Assembly: GCF_900129855.1 (NCBI RefSeq)
Contig: NZ_LT670819.1
Span: 620,001 to 684,000, forward strand
Length of the DNA: 64,000 nucleotides
Direction of reading: 5' to 3'
Source of the DNA: Streptomyces sp. 3214.6
GTDB lineage: Bacteria; Actinomycetota; Actinomycetes; Streptomycetales; Streptomycetaceae
Shown here: positions 1 through 8,549 of the stretch, one piece after another
Position numbering within the stretch: position 1 is the first letter of the stretch
How the letters are laid out: the number at the start of each line of letters is the position of its first letter
Program-made: the position numbers and the translations under genes
The notes under the pieces: model-generated
Database searches by the model: none
What the model was told of the DNA's origin: nothing
Seen by the model: the letters and a program-made list of their open reading frames with translations, nothing else

Positions 1-1
1 G

Positions 2-694
2 AACATCAGGCAGACCCTCACCCAGGACGACGGCGTCTTCGTGCACTGGCTGCTCAACACGGTGATGTACGCCGGGGTCAGCGCGCTCGGGGCCGCGCTG
101 CTCGCGGCCGCCGGCGGGTACGGGTTCGCCAAGTTCCGCTTCCGCGGCGACCGGGCCGCCTTCAACCTGGTCCTGGGCGCGGTCATGGTGCCGACCACCG
201 CCCTGGCCATCCCGACCTACCTGCTCTTCGCGAAGGCGGGGCTGGTCAACACCCCCTGGGCCATCATCCTGCCCTCGCTCGTCAACCCGTTCGGCCTCTA
301 CCTGATGCGTATCTACGCCCAGGACGCCGTCCCCGACAGCCTGCTGGAGGCCGCCCGCATCGACGGCGCCGGGGAGGCCCGGATCTTCTTCCGGATCGCG
401 CTGCGGCTGCTGGGCCCCGGTCTGGTGACGGTGCTGCTGTTCACGCTGGTGGCGACCTGGAACAACTACTTCCTGCCGCTGATCATGCTGAACGACCCGG
501 ACCTGTACCCCGTCACCGTCGGCCTCTCCTCCTGGGCCGCGCAGGCACAGAACGGCGGAGCCGGCACCAGCAGCGACATGCTCGCCCTGGTCGTGACCGG
601 CTCCATGCTGTCGATCATCCCGCTCGTCGTGGCGTTCCTGCTGCTCCAGCGGTACTGGCAGAGCGGCCTGGCCGCCGGCGGCGTCAAGCAGTAA
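2..694 (+). CDS. Carbohydrate ABC transporter permease (MalG type), 5' end cut by window
   Basis: Inner-membrane permease of a CUT1-type sugar importer. The reading frame is open from base 2, so the true start lies left of the window. Hydrophobic segments alternate with short loops, and the cytoplasmic EAA loop that contacts the ATPase is clear at about 348-420 (EAARIDGAG followed by RIALRLLGPG). The order of segments and the C-terminus fit the second permease (MalG/LacG-like) of such systems. It ends 37 bases before a beta-galactosidase gene, which suggests import of a galactoside or plant-derived oligosaccharide. The solute-binding protein and first permease would be to the left. Substrate is inferred from context only. 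Confidence 0.93.
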   Translation, partial: NIRQTLTQDDGVFVHWLLNTVMYAGVSALGAALLAAAGGYGFAKFRFRGDRAAFNLVLGAVMVPTTALAIPTYLLFAKAGLVNTPWAIILPSLVNPFGLYLMRIYAQDAVPDSLLEAARIDGAGEARIFFRIALRLLGPGLVTVLLFTLVATWNNYFLPLIMLNDPDLYPVTVGLSSWAAQAQNGGAGTSSDMLALVVTGSMLSIIPLVVAFLLLQRYWQSGLAAGGVKQ

Positions 695-731
695 CCCCCC
701 TCACGTCACTTCTCCTCCGGAGGTCCCCTTC

Positions 732-2858
732 ATGGCGGAACTGCCCGCCCGCGTCCTGTTCGGCGCCGCTTACTACCACGAGTACCAGCCCTGTGAACGG
801 CCGGGCGAACGCCTCAAGACCGACCTCGACCTGATGGCCGACGCGCATGTCACCGTCATCCGGGTCGGTGAGTCCGTCTGGTCGACCTGGGAGCCCGAGA
901 ACGACGTCTTCGACCTCGACTGGCTCCAGCCGGTCCTCGACGGCGCCCATGAGCGGGGCATCTCCGTCGTGCTCGGGACCCCGACGTACGCCGTCCCGCC
1001 GTGGCTGGCCCGCCAGTACCCGGAGATCACCGGTGAGCGGCGCACCGGTGAGCGGATCGGCTGGGGCGCCCGGCAGGAGGTCGACTTCACCCACCCGGCG
1101 TTCCGCTTCCACGCCGAGCGGGTCATCCGGAAGATCGTCGCCCGGTACGCCGACCACCCCGCGGTGATCGGCTTCCAGGTGGACAACGAGCCGGGCAATG
1201 AACTCCTGCACAACCACGGCGTCTTCCAGCGCTTCGTGGACCATCTGCGCGAGAGGTACGGCGACGTCGAGACCCTCAACCGCGAGTGGGGGCTCGTGTA
1301 CTGGTCCCACCGCCTGTCCAGCTGGTCGGACCTGTGGACCCCGGACGGCAACGCACAGCCCCAGTACGACGTCGCCTGGCGCGCCTTCCAGGCCCGTCAG
1401 GTCACGGAGTTCATCGGCTGGCAGGCCGACATCGTCCGTGAGTACGCCCGCCCCGAGCAGTTCGTCACCACCTGCATCTCCTACACCCGCCCCGCGGTGG
1501 AGGACGACGAGCTGACCGACCCGCTCGACATCGCCTCCGGCAACCCGTACTACGGCATGCAGGACGCGCTGCAACTGCCCGACCCCACGCCCGACGGCCA
1601 TGAGCAGATCTGGCAGACCACCGGCACCTGGGCGCTGTACCAGACCGCCGACTGGATGTTCTCCTCCCGCCAGGAGCCGTTCCTGGTCACCGAGACCAAC
1701 GCCGGGTCCATCGGCTTCCCCTGGGACAACCGGCCGGCCTACGACGGCCAGTGGCGGCAGGCCGCCTGGGCGCTGGTCGCGCGTGGCGCACGCATGATCG
1801 AGTACTGGCACTGGCACACGCTGCACTTCGGCGCGGAGACCTACTGGGGCGGCATCCTCCCGCACACCGGCCGGCCGGGCCGGACGTACGCCGAACTCGC
1901 CCGGCTGGGCGCGGAGTTCGAGGCGGCGGGCCCGCTCGTCGCCGGGCTCGAACCGGACGCCGACATCACGATGGTCTACTCGACGCCCAGCAAGTGGCTC
2001 ATGCAGAAGTACCCGCCGCTCGCCAAGCCGGACGGCTCGCCCGACCCCGCCGCCTACCACCGCATCTTCGACCCCTTCTACCGGGGCGCCTTCGACGCGG
2101 GCCGTCAGGTCCGCATCGTGCACGCCCGCCAGTTGCACGACCCGCGCGGCGAGCGCGAGGGGCTGACGCCCGAGGAGGCCGTCCGCCGTCATCCCGTGCT
2201 CGTCGTGCCGGCGCTGTACCTGGCCACCGACTCGACCCTCGACTGGCTGGCCGCCTACGCCCATGCCGGCGGCCATCTGGTCCTCGGCCCGCGCACCGGC
2301 TACGCGGACGAGGAGGCCCGGGCCCGGGCCGAGGCGGCGCCGGGACGCCTCACCGAGGCGGCGGGCGTGGCCTACGACGAGTTCAGCAACCTCGTGCGGG
2401 AGGTCCCCGTACGACCCGCGCCGGGCAGTCCGCTGCACGTCCCCGAGGGCGCGACGGCGACGCGCTGGGCCGACGGCCTCACCGTCACCGACGCCGAGGT
2501 ACTCGTCGGCTACGACCACCCCCACTTCGGCCGCTGGCCCGCGGTCACCACCCGCCGCCATGGCGAGGGCCGTGTCACCTACGTGGGGACCGTGCCCGGC
2601 CGTGACCTCGCCCGCGGCCTGGCCGAGTGGCTGACCCCGTCGGCACGCCACGCCTGGGGTGCGCTCCCGGTCTCGGTCACGGCGACGACCGGCGCCGCGC
2701 CCGACGGACGCCGCGTGCACATCGTCCACAACTGGAGCTTCGAACCCGTGAGCGTCCCCGTGCCCGTGGACCTCTTCGACGCCCTGACCGGCGCCCGCGT
2801 CCCCGCGGGCGCGGCGTTGGACCTCGGCCCGTGGGACGTACGCGTCCTCCACGCCTGA
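732..2858 (+). CDS. Beta-galactosidase, glycoside hydrolase family 42
   Basis: A 708-residue GH42 enzyme that hydrolyses terminal beta-D-galactosides, probably in the cytoplasm since no signal peptide is seen. The N-terminus (FGAAYYHEYQP) starts a TIM barrel. The family acid/base is in VDNEPGNE (E153) and the likely nucleophile is in LVTETNAGS (E321). A beta-galactosidase trimerisation-like domain follows and a small beta domain ends the chain. Length is normal for GH42. GGAGG lies 9 bases before the ATG. It follows the sugar permease in the same direction and precedes a secreted glycan hydrolase, so all three are probably one catabolic unit. Confidence 0.93.
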   Translation: MAELPARVLFGAAYYHEYQPCERPGERLKTDLDLMADAHVTVIRVGESVWSTWEPENDVFDLDWLQPVLDGAHERGISVVLGTPTYAVPPWLARQYPEITGERRTGERIGWGARQEVDFTHPAFRFHAERVIRKIVARYADHPAVIGFQVDNEPGNELLHNHGVFQRFVDHLRERYGDVETLNREWGLVYWSHRLSSWSDLWTPDGNAQPQYDVAWRAFQARQVTEFIGWQADIVREYARPEQFVTTCISYTRPAVEDDELTDPLDIASGNPYYGMQDALQLPDPTPDGHEQIWQTTGTWALYQTADWMFSSRQEPFLVTETNAGSIGFPWDNRPAYDGQWRQAAWALVARGARMIEYWHWHTLHFGAETYWGGILPHTGRPGRTYAELARLGAEFEAAGPLVAGLEPDADITMVYSTPSKWLMQKYPPLAKPDGSPDPAAYHRIFDPFYRGAFDAGRQVRIVHARQLHDPRGEREGLTPEEAVRRHPVLVVPALYLATDSTLDWLAAYAHAGGHLVLGPRTGYADEEARARAEAAPGRLTEAAGVAYDEFSNLVREVPVRPAPGSPLHVPEGATATRWADGLTVTDAEVLVGYDHPHFGRWPAVTTRRHGEGRVTYVGTVPGRDLARGLAEWLTPSARHAWGALPVSVTATTGAAPDGRRVHIVHNWSFEPVSVPVPVDLFDALTGARVPAGAALDLGPWDVRVLHA

Positions 2859-2878
2859 CCCACCCCCAAGGAGGGGCT

Positions 2879-4684
2879 GTGCAAAGAAGAAGACTCGCCC
2901 GAACGCTGGGCGGCCTCACCGCCGCGTCGGCACTGCTGGTGATCCCGATGGCCACGGCGCAGGCGTACAACCCGACGGGCGGAATCCTGTACCAGCTGGG
3001 CGGCGAACCGTGTCTGAAGGGGCGCGGCAACTGCGCGATCTACCCGAAGTCGGCGGAACTGCCGAACGGACGACTGATCGCGTCGTTCGAGAAGTCCACC
3101 GTCGTGCCGGCGACGGGCAGCGCGGACCAGCAGACCCTCCCGGTCTACAAGAGCGACGACCACGGAACGACGTGGCAGCCGCTGTCGGAGGTCAAAGCTC
3201 CGGCGTATCTGTCCAGCGACCCCCGGTACGCGAAGTACACGAGCAACTGGACCAACCCGTACCTCTATGTGCTGCCGCAGGACGTCGGGAACCTGAGGCA
3301 GGGCACGCTGCTGCTGGCGACCGTCGTGTCGGGCGACGACTACTACTACAAGGAGCACAAGGCGGCCGACCCGAACTGGACGCCGTCCAACGACGGGGAC
3401 CGCAAGGACCTGGCGATCGCCCTGTACTCCAGCACCGACGACGGTGCGTCGTGGAAGGTCGTCAACGTCGTCGCGACGGGCGGCTGGCAGGGCGGCAGCG
3501 CGGGCGCTGTCGGGCAGAACATCGCGGGTGCGAACACGAACAAGCAGGTGGACCCCGTCTGGGAGCCGTACCTGATGGTCTACAAAGGCCGGCTCGTCTG
3601 CTACTACTCCGACGAGAACGACTACACCGGCTTCGACGCGACCACCGGCGTCGCGACCCTGGACCCCGCCAACGACACCGCCGCGGACTCGCAGGGCCAG
3701 ATCCTCGCCCACCGGACCTGGGACGGCCGCAGTGCCGCGTGGAGCGCCCCCGTCGTCGACGTCGCCGGGCTGACCCAGGACCTGGGCGGCGGCAAGACGG
3801 AGATCGGCGGCGGGCGGCCCGGCATGGCGAACGTCGTCCGCACGACGGACGGCACATGGCTTCTGACCTTCGAGTACTGGGGCGGCGGGGTCAACACCAA
3901 GTACGTCCTCGCCGACGACCCGCTGAAGTTCTACACCAGCTCCGCGACGGGCACCGGCGTCACCTCCCTGCCGCTCGACACCGGTTCCCGCGCCCTCGCG
4001 ACGGGCGGCAGCCCGGTCCTCATCAGGCTGCCCGGCGGGCGCCTGGTCTACAACGCGGCCGGCAGCGGCAACGTGTGGGTCAACGACAGCGGGCGCAGCA
4101 ACGGCGCCTGGAAGGAGTACCAGACGACGTCGGCGGCCGGTTACAGCCGCGACCTTCAGTACGTCGAGGGCACCGGCCATATCGCGATCCTCAACAACCA
4201 GGGCACCTCCACGATCGCGTACGCCGAGGTCGACCTGGGCCACTCGGACGGTCCCTACTACCAACTGGTCAACCGCAGGACCGACCAGGTGATCGGCACC
4301 GGGAACAAGACCAACGACGCCAACATCGGCAACGCGGACGTGCCCGACGTCCGGCTGGAGGCACCGGGGTCGGCGGCGAACGCGGACACCCAGTACTGGC
4401 ATGTGGTAACCGAACCGAACGGCGGGGTGAGCCTGCTGAACAAGTCGGGCGGCCGGGCCGCGGCCATCTGGACGGGCAACGCGACGGCCGGCCAGAAGAT
4501 CGGACAGTGGGTCGACAACAGCGCCACCGGCAGCTGGAACCTTGTGAAAACCAGCGACGGGTTCTACAAACTCCAGTCCGTCAAGAACACGAGCCTGTAT
4601 CTGACCGGTGCGTCCGCGGGCGCACAGCTCACCTTGCAGAGCGCGCTCACCGACGGTTCCCAGGACTGGGAGCTCGTGGAGTAG
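2879..4684 (+). CDS. Secreted sialidase-fold glycoside hydrolase with C-terminal ricin-type lectin domain
   Basis: A 601-residue secreted protein. The chosen GTG has AAGGAGG just upstream and opens a classic signal peptide: QRRRLART, a hydrophobic stretch, then ATAQA. The catalytic part is a six-bladed-propeller type domain with two Asp-box motifs, SDDHGTTW (residues 92-99) and STDDGASW (185-192). Residues about 460-601 form a ricin-B-like carbohydrate-binding domain (YYQLVNR, then repeated QW-type blocks ending QDWELVE). Such proteins include GH33 sialidases and GH93 exo-arabinanases. The exact specificity cannot be read from the sequence. Next to a GH42 galactosidase and sugar importer, an arabinan/arabinogalactan substrate is at least as likely as sialic acid. 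Confidence 0.8.
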   Translation: MQRRRLARTLGGLTAASALLVIPMATAQAYNPTGGILYQLGGEPCLKGRGNCAIYPKSAELPNGRLIASFEKSTVVPATGSADQQTLPVYKSDDHGTTWQPLSEVKAPAYLSSDPRYAKYTSNWTNPYLYVLPQDVGNLRQGTLLLATVVSGDDYYYKEHKAADPNWTPSNDGDRKDLAIALYSSTDDGASWKVVNVVATGGWQGGSAGAVGQNIAGANTNKQVDPVWEPYLMVYKGRLVCYYSDENDYTGFDATTGVATLDPANDTAADSQGQILAHRTWDGRSAAWSAPVVDVAGLTQDLGGGKTEIGGGRPGMANVVRTTDGTWLLTFEYWGGGVNTKYVLADDPLKFYTSSATGTGVTSLPLDTGSRALATGGSPVLIRLPGGRLVYNAAGSGNVWVNDSGRSNGAWKEYQTTSAAGYSRDLQYVEGTGHIAILNNQGTSTIAYAEVDLGHSDGPYYQLVNRRTDQVIGTGNKTNDANIGNADVPDVRLEAPGSAANADTQYWHVVTEPNGGVSLLNKSGGRAAAIWTGNATAGQKIGQWVDNSATGSWNLVKTSDGFYKLQSVKNTSLYLTGASAGAQLTLQSALTDGSQDWELVE

Positions 4685-4685
4685 A

Positions 4686-5336
4686 TCACCGCTGGGCGGC
4701 CGTACGCAGGGCGTCCAGTACGTCCGCGTCCGTGAGCTGTTGGAAGTCCTCGTACCACAGGCCCACGGCCATGAAGTGGGCCGGCTGGTGCAGGCAGATC
4801 ACGTCGTCGGCCTCGGCGCGCAGCAGGAGCACCGCCTCCGGCGCGCCGACCGGCACCGCCAGCACGACGCGCCGCGGCGCGCGCCGCCATACGGACCGCA
4901 GCGCGGCGCGCGCCGTGACGCCGGTCGCCAGCCCGTCGTCGACCACGATCACGGTACGTCCCCGCAGGTCGGGGGCGGGTCGGCCCTCTCGGTACAGCCC
5001 CTCACGGCGACGCAGTTCGGTGCGTTCCCGCTCCACCACCGGGGCGAGCCGGCTCCTGCTGAGGCCCAGCCTGCCGAGGACGTCGTCGTCGAAGAGCGCC
5101 TCGTCGTCACCGGTGATCGCGCCGACGCCGAGTTCCTCCTGGAAGGGGGCGCCGATCTTCCGTACGACGAGCACGTCCAGCGGGGCGTGGAGGACCCGGG
5201 CGACCTCGGCGGCCACGGTGACGCCGCCGCGGGGCAGGGCGAGCACAATGGGGTCGGGCAGGGCGCCCTGCTCCTGCCGGGTCCGCAGCTCGTCGGCGAG
5301 TTTCCCTCCGGCCTGTCGTCGATCACGGAACTGCAT
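4686..5336 (-). CDS. Phosphoribosyltransferase domain protein
   Basis: A 216-residue type I PRTase-fold protein. The PRPP-binding loop is evident at residues 128-142 (TVIVVDDGLATGVTA), and the early PRGG motif (residues 35-38) matches the family of stand-alone PRTases of unknown substrate. The start MQFRDRRQAG is typical of this group (FxDRxxAGxxLA). It lies directly downstream of an alpha/beta hydrolase gene on the same strand; in other bacteria these two domains occur adjacent or fused, so they probably act together. The real substrate is unknown. Confidence 0.88.
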   Translation of the reverse strand: MQFRDRRQAGGKLADELRTRQEQGALPDPIVLALPRGGVTVAAEVARVLHAPLDVLVVRKIGAPFQEELGVGAITGDDEALFDDDVLGRLGLSRSRLAPVVERERTELRRREGLYREGRPAPDLRGRTVIVVDDGLATGVTARAALRSVWRRAPRRVVLAVPVGAPEAVLLLRAEADDVICLHQPAHFMAVGLWYEDFQQLTDADVLDALRTAAQR

Positions 5337-5357
5337 GGCGACCGCCGCTCCTTCCGG

Positions 5358-6047
5358 TCAGTCCTCCCCCGTCTCGGGCGCTCCGCGCGTCGGCGGCGGT
5401 GCGGACTTCAGGCAGTCCTCGCACCACTGCCTCGCCACCTCGGCGACCTGCTCCAGCGCGCCGGGCTCCTCGAACAGGTGAGTGGCGCCCGGCACCACCT
5501 GGATGAAGTGCGGGACATGCAGCCGCCGGGCCGCCTCCTGGTTCAGTCGCAGCACCTCCGGGTCCCGGCCACCCACGAGGAGCAGCACCGGTGCCCGTAC
5601 GTGCTCCAGGGCCGCGCCCGCGAGGTCGGGCCGTCCGCCGCGTGACACCACGGTCAGGACCCGCTCCGGCCGCTCGGCGGCGGCCACCAGCGCCGCTGCC
5701 GCGCCGGTGCTGGCGCCGAACAGCACGAAGGGCACTGCCCCGGTGTCATGCTGGGCCGTCAGCCAGTCGAGGACGGCGACGACGCGGTGGCCCAGCAGTG
5801 CGATGTCGAAGCGGTACACCCCCGTCGCCGCGTCCTCGGCGTCCTCGCGTTCGGTGAGCAGATCGACCAGCAGGGTGCCCAGCCCGGCGGTGCGCAGTTC
5901 GGCGGCGACCATGCGGTTGCGGGGGCTGTGCCGGGAGCTGCCGCTGCCGTGGGCGAACAGCACCACGGCCCGGGCCGGCGTCGGCAGGAGGAGGTCACCC
6001 GTCAGCGCGGCGGCGTCGACGGGCACCCGGACCAGTTGGGTGATCAT
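5358..6047 (-). CDS. Alpha/beta hydrolase (dienelactone-hydrolase-like)
   Basis: A 229-residue cytoplasmic alpha/beta hydrolase. The nucleophile elbow is GASTG (Ser113), with a likely acid in GGRDPEV (Asp162) and His190 in PGATHLF, so the catalytic triad is complete. FAHGSGSSRHSPRN (residues 31-44) supplies the oxyanion-hole loop. It is followed 21 bases later by a phosphoribosyltransferase gene in the same direction, a pairing that recurs in actinobacteria. Substrate unknown. Confidence 0.88.
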   Translation of the reverse strand: MITQLVRVPVDAAALTGDLLLPTPARAVVLFAHGSGSSRHSPRNRMVAAELRTAGLGTLLVDLLTEREDAEDAATGVYRFDIALLGHRVVAVLDWLTAQHDTGAVPFVLFGASTGAAAALVAAAERPERVLTVVSRGGRPDLAGAALEHVRAPVLLLVGGRDPEVLRLNQEAARRLHVPHFIQVVPGATHLFEEPGALEQVAEVARQWCEDCLKSAPPPTRGAPETGED

Positions 6048-6189
6048 CGCTCGTCATCTTCTTTCCCCGGCGCGCCGGGGCCTTGCGGGGCCTCGCCGGC
6101 CCGTCCGGACTCCTTCCGGGTATCCAGACTGCGGCCGGCCAACCGGGGTACTCGGGGCGTCGAAGCACTCTTGCGGGGAGATGACCAGG

Positions 6190-6513
6190 ATGCTGTTCGT
6201 CGGGCTGCTCCTGCTCGCGGCCACCGGTGCCTTCACCTGCCTGGTGATCGCCGACAACCTGTCCGGCGGCCCCGAGTACAGCGTGTCGGTGCTCGGTCAC
6301 CACATCGCCACCATGAACACGCTTGCCGTCTTCAGCTCCGGTCTGGCACTGGCGCTCCTGTTCAGCCTGGGCTTGGCGGTGGCGACGAGCGGGGCGGCCC
6401 TGCGTCGGCGCCGCCACCGCAGGCCGCGGGTGGGCGGCTCGGGCCGCGCGACGGCGTCGGGCGAGCCGGCCGATCCGGACGCCCCGGCCGACGCATCGGG
6501 TCGGGAGAGGTGA
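6190..6513 (+). CDS. Small two-helix membrane protein
   Basis: A 107-residue protein with two membrane segments (MLFVGLLLLAATGAFTCLVI and a second around TLAVFSSGLALALLFSLGLAV) and a basic, then acidic tail. GGGGAG at 6175-6180 sits 9 bases before the ATG at 6190 and directly against the alternative ATG at 6181, so 6190 is preferred. It resembles short conserved Streptomyces membrane proteins of unknown function. Its stop overlaps a possible GTG start of the archease gene downstream, which suggests co-expression. Confidence 0.7.
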   Translation: MLFVGLLLLAATGAFTCLVIADNLSGGPEYSVSVLGHHIATMNTLAVFSSGLALALLFSLGLAVATSGAALRRRRHRRPRVGGSGRATASGEPADPDAPADASGRER

Positions 6514-6521
6514 CGGCGGGC

Positions 6522-6977
6522 ATGGTCGGCGACGGGGACGACGAGATTCAGGCGCGGCGGCGGGGCGAGAGCGGGCACCGGACGGTGCCGCACACCGCCG
6601 ATATCCGCGTCGACGCATGGGGCACGAGCCGCGAGCGCTGTCTGGTGGAGGCGGCGCTGGGGATGGTGGAGTGCTTCGCCGACGTCACGGCGGTGCGGCC
6701 CACGGCCGTGGAGCGGGTCCAGTTCGCCGAGGCCGCCGACGACGATCTGCTGGTGGCGCTGCTCGACGAGGTCGTCTATCGGCTGGAGGTGCACGGTCAG
6801 GTGCCCGTCGATCTGGAGGCGGTGGCCATGGACGACGGCCTTGATGTGCGGCTGGCGGTCGCGGCGCTGTCGGAGGTGGAGATCGTCGGCTCGGTGCCGA
6901 AGGCCGTCGCGTGGCACGAGCTGCACATCGGGCCGGGCCCGTACGGCTGGTCGTGCGCGGTGACGGTCGACGTGTGA
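6522..6977 (+). CDS. Archease
   Basis: About 151 residues of archease, the small cofactor that helps RtcB-type RNA ligases turn over by aiding guanylylation. The N-terminal HTADIRVDAWG contains the conserved Asp of the metal site, and the protein ends in the usual C-terminal beta strand (GWSCAVTVDV). The ATG at 6522 is 11 bases after GAGG; a GTG at 6510 overlapping the previous stop is the alternative. The partner gene rtcB is convergent just downstream, a functional linkage known across bacteria and archaea. Confidence 0.88.
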   Translation: MVGDGDDEIQARRRGESGHRTVPHTADIRVDAWGTSRERCLVEAALGMVECFADVTAVRPTAVERVQFAEAADDDLLVALLDEVVYRLEVHGQVPVDLEAVAMDDGLDVRLAVAALSEVEIVGSVPKAVAWHELHIGPGPYGWSCAVTVDV

Positions 6978-6979
6978 CG

Positions 6980-6995
6980 GCCCGGAGGTCCGGGC
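6980..6995. terminator. Short hairpin between convergent archease and rtcB genes
   Basis: A perfect 6-bp stem with a 4-base loop (GCCCGG AGGT CCGGGC) lies just past the archease stop. There is no T-run on either side, so terminator function is only suggested by its place between convergent genes. Confidence 0.3.
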
Positions 6996-7048
6996 GGGGC
7001 GGGGCGTGGTGTCGGCGAGGTGCCGGCCGGTAGGCCGAGGCGGGGTGT

Positions 7049-8461
7049 TCAGCCCTTGACCACTCCCAGCGGCACCAGCCGGGCGACCGTGCGGCACAGT
7101 CCGGCTCTCTCGCTCGCCGCCACCACCTCGCCCACGTCCTTGTACGCCTCCGGGGTCTCCTCGGACAGCCCACGCAACGACCGGGGACGCACCGCGATGC
7201 CCTCCGCCTCCAGCCGGGCCCTCACCTGCGTCCCGGTGACCGTGCGCGCAGCCCGGTGCCGGCTCATCACCCGGCCCGCGCCATGGCAGGTGGAGAAGAA
7301 CGCGCCGCCTTCGGGCACTCCGGCGAGCACGTACGAGGCCGTGCCCATGGTGCCGGGAATCAGCACCGGTTGCCCGAACTCCCGTAGATCCTGCGGAAGT
7401 TCGGGATGACCGGGCGGGAAGGCGCGGGTCGCGCCCTTGCGGTGCACGCACAGCCTGCGGCGCCTGCCGTCCACTGTGTGGCTCTCGGTCTTGGCGAGGT
7501 TGTGGGAGACGTCGTACACGAGGGAGAGACAGGCCCCTACCGCGTCACGAAAAACCCGGCGGGCCGCGTCGGACAGCAACTGGCGGTTCGCGCGGCCGTA
7601 GTTGGCGGCCGCCGCCATCGCGCCCAGATACGCCTTCCCCTCCGGCGAGTCCACCGGGGTGCAGGCGAGCTGCCGGTCGGGCACGGTGATGCCGTAGCGG
7701 GCCATGGCCCGGTCCATCGCCCGGACGTGGTCGGTGCAGATCTGGTGGCCGAGCCCGCGCGAGCCGCAGTGGATCATCACGCACACCTGGCCGGGCGCGA
7801 TCCCGAACGCCGCGGCGATGCTCTCGTCGTAGACCTCGGCGACCCGCTGCACCTCCAGAAAGTGGTTGGCGGAGCCCAGGCTGCCGACCTGTCCGAGGCC
7901 GCGCTCCCTGGCCCGCGGGCCGACCTGGCGCACCTCGGCGTCGGCGACGGCCCCGCCGTCCTCGCAGCGCAGCAGGTCGCGCTGCTCGCCGTACCCCTCT
8001 TCGACGGCGTACCGGGAACCGCCCCGCAGGATCCGCTCCAGTTGCCCGGGGCCGGTGAGCCGCCACACCCCGCCGGGTCCCGCGCCGCGGGGGATGGCCC
8101 GGTCCAGGCCGTCCATGACCGCGGGCAGCGCGCGCCGGAGCGTGCCGGCGTCCGTGTCGGCGGCCAGCAGCCGCACCCCGCAGGAGATGTCGAACCCGAC
8201 CCCGCCGGGCGAGACCACGCCGCCGTCGTCGACGTCGGTCGCGGCCACGCCGCCGATGGGGAAGCCGTAGCCCCAGTGGATGTCCGGCATGGCGTACGAG
8301 GCGGCGACGATCCCGGGCAGGGTGGCCACGTTGACGACCTGCTCCAGTGACTGCTGGGCGTCGGCGAGCAGGGCGCGGGAGGCGAAGACCACGCCGGGCA
8401 CCCGCATCCGTCCCCGGGGTTCGATGCGGAAGCGGTAGGGACGCTCCTCGATCAGCTCCAT
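7049..8461 (-). CDS. rtcB: RNA-splicing ligase RtcB
   Basis: A 470-residue RtcB, which joins RNA 3'-phosphate (or 2',3'-cyclic phosphate) ends to 5'-OH ends using GTP and Mn2+. Metal and active-site motifs are all present: DISCGVR (Cys94), GSANHFLEV (His200), HCGSRGLGH (His231), SHNLA (His320), the loop [23 protein letters not shown], and the guanylylated histidine in [10 protein letters not shown] (His393). The start is set by GGAGGG five bases before the ATG at 8461; an upstream in-frame ATG at 8521 lacks a ribosome site. The archease gene is convergent at the 3' side. Likely roles are RNA repair or tRNA maintenance. Confidence 0.96.
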   Translation of the reverse strand: MELIEERPYRFRIEPRGRMRVPGVVFASRALLADAQQSLEQVVNVATLPGIVAASYAMPDIHWGYGFPIGGVAATDVDDGGVVSPGGVGFDISCGVRLLAADTDAGTLRRALPAVMDGLDRAIPRGAGPGGVWRLTGPGQLERILRGGSRYAVEEGYGEQRDLLRCEDGGAVADAEVRQVGPRARERGLGQVGSLGSANHFLEVQRVAEVYDESIAAAFGIAPGQVCVMIHCGSRGLGHQICTDHVRAMDRAMARYGITVPDRQLACTPVDSPEGKAYLGAMAAAANYGRANRQLLSDAARRVFRDAVGACLSLVYDVSHNLAKTESHTVDGRRRRLCVHRKGATRAFPPGHPELPQDLREFGQPVLIPGTMGTASYVLAGVPEGGAFFSTCHGAGRVMSRHRAARTVTGTQVRARLEAEGIAVRPRSLRGLSEETPEAYKDVGEVVAASERAGLCRTVARLVPLGVVKG

Positions 8462-8537
8462 CGCGGCCCTCCAGCGGCTCGCGTGCGCCCTTTCGGGGTA
8501 CCCGGGCCCGACCGCCGCCACGCATGCGCGGGAGGGT

Positions 8538-8543
8538 TACCGT
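8538..8543 (+). promoter_or_regulatory. -10 element for leaderless CapA-like gene
   Basis: TACCGT fits TANNNT and ends 6 bases before the ATG at 8550, the spacing typical of leaderless mRNAs in actinobacteria. No good -35 is seen. Confidence 0.45.
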
Positions 8544-8549
8544 GGGGAC

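Noticed and set aside
684..2852. Long open frame antisense to the GH42 gene
   Set aside because: Sequence is low-complexity Arg/Gly/Val with no motif; it mirrors the third-position GC of the real gene.
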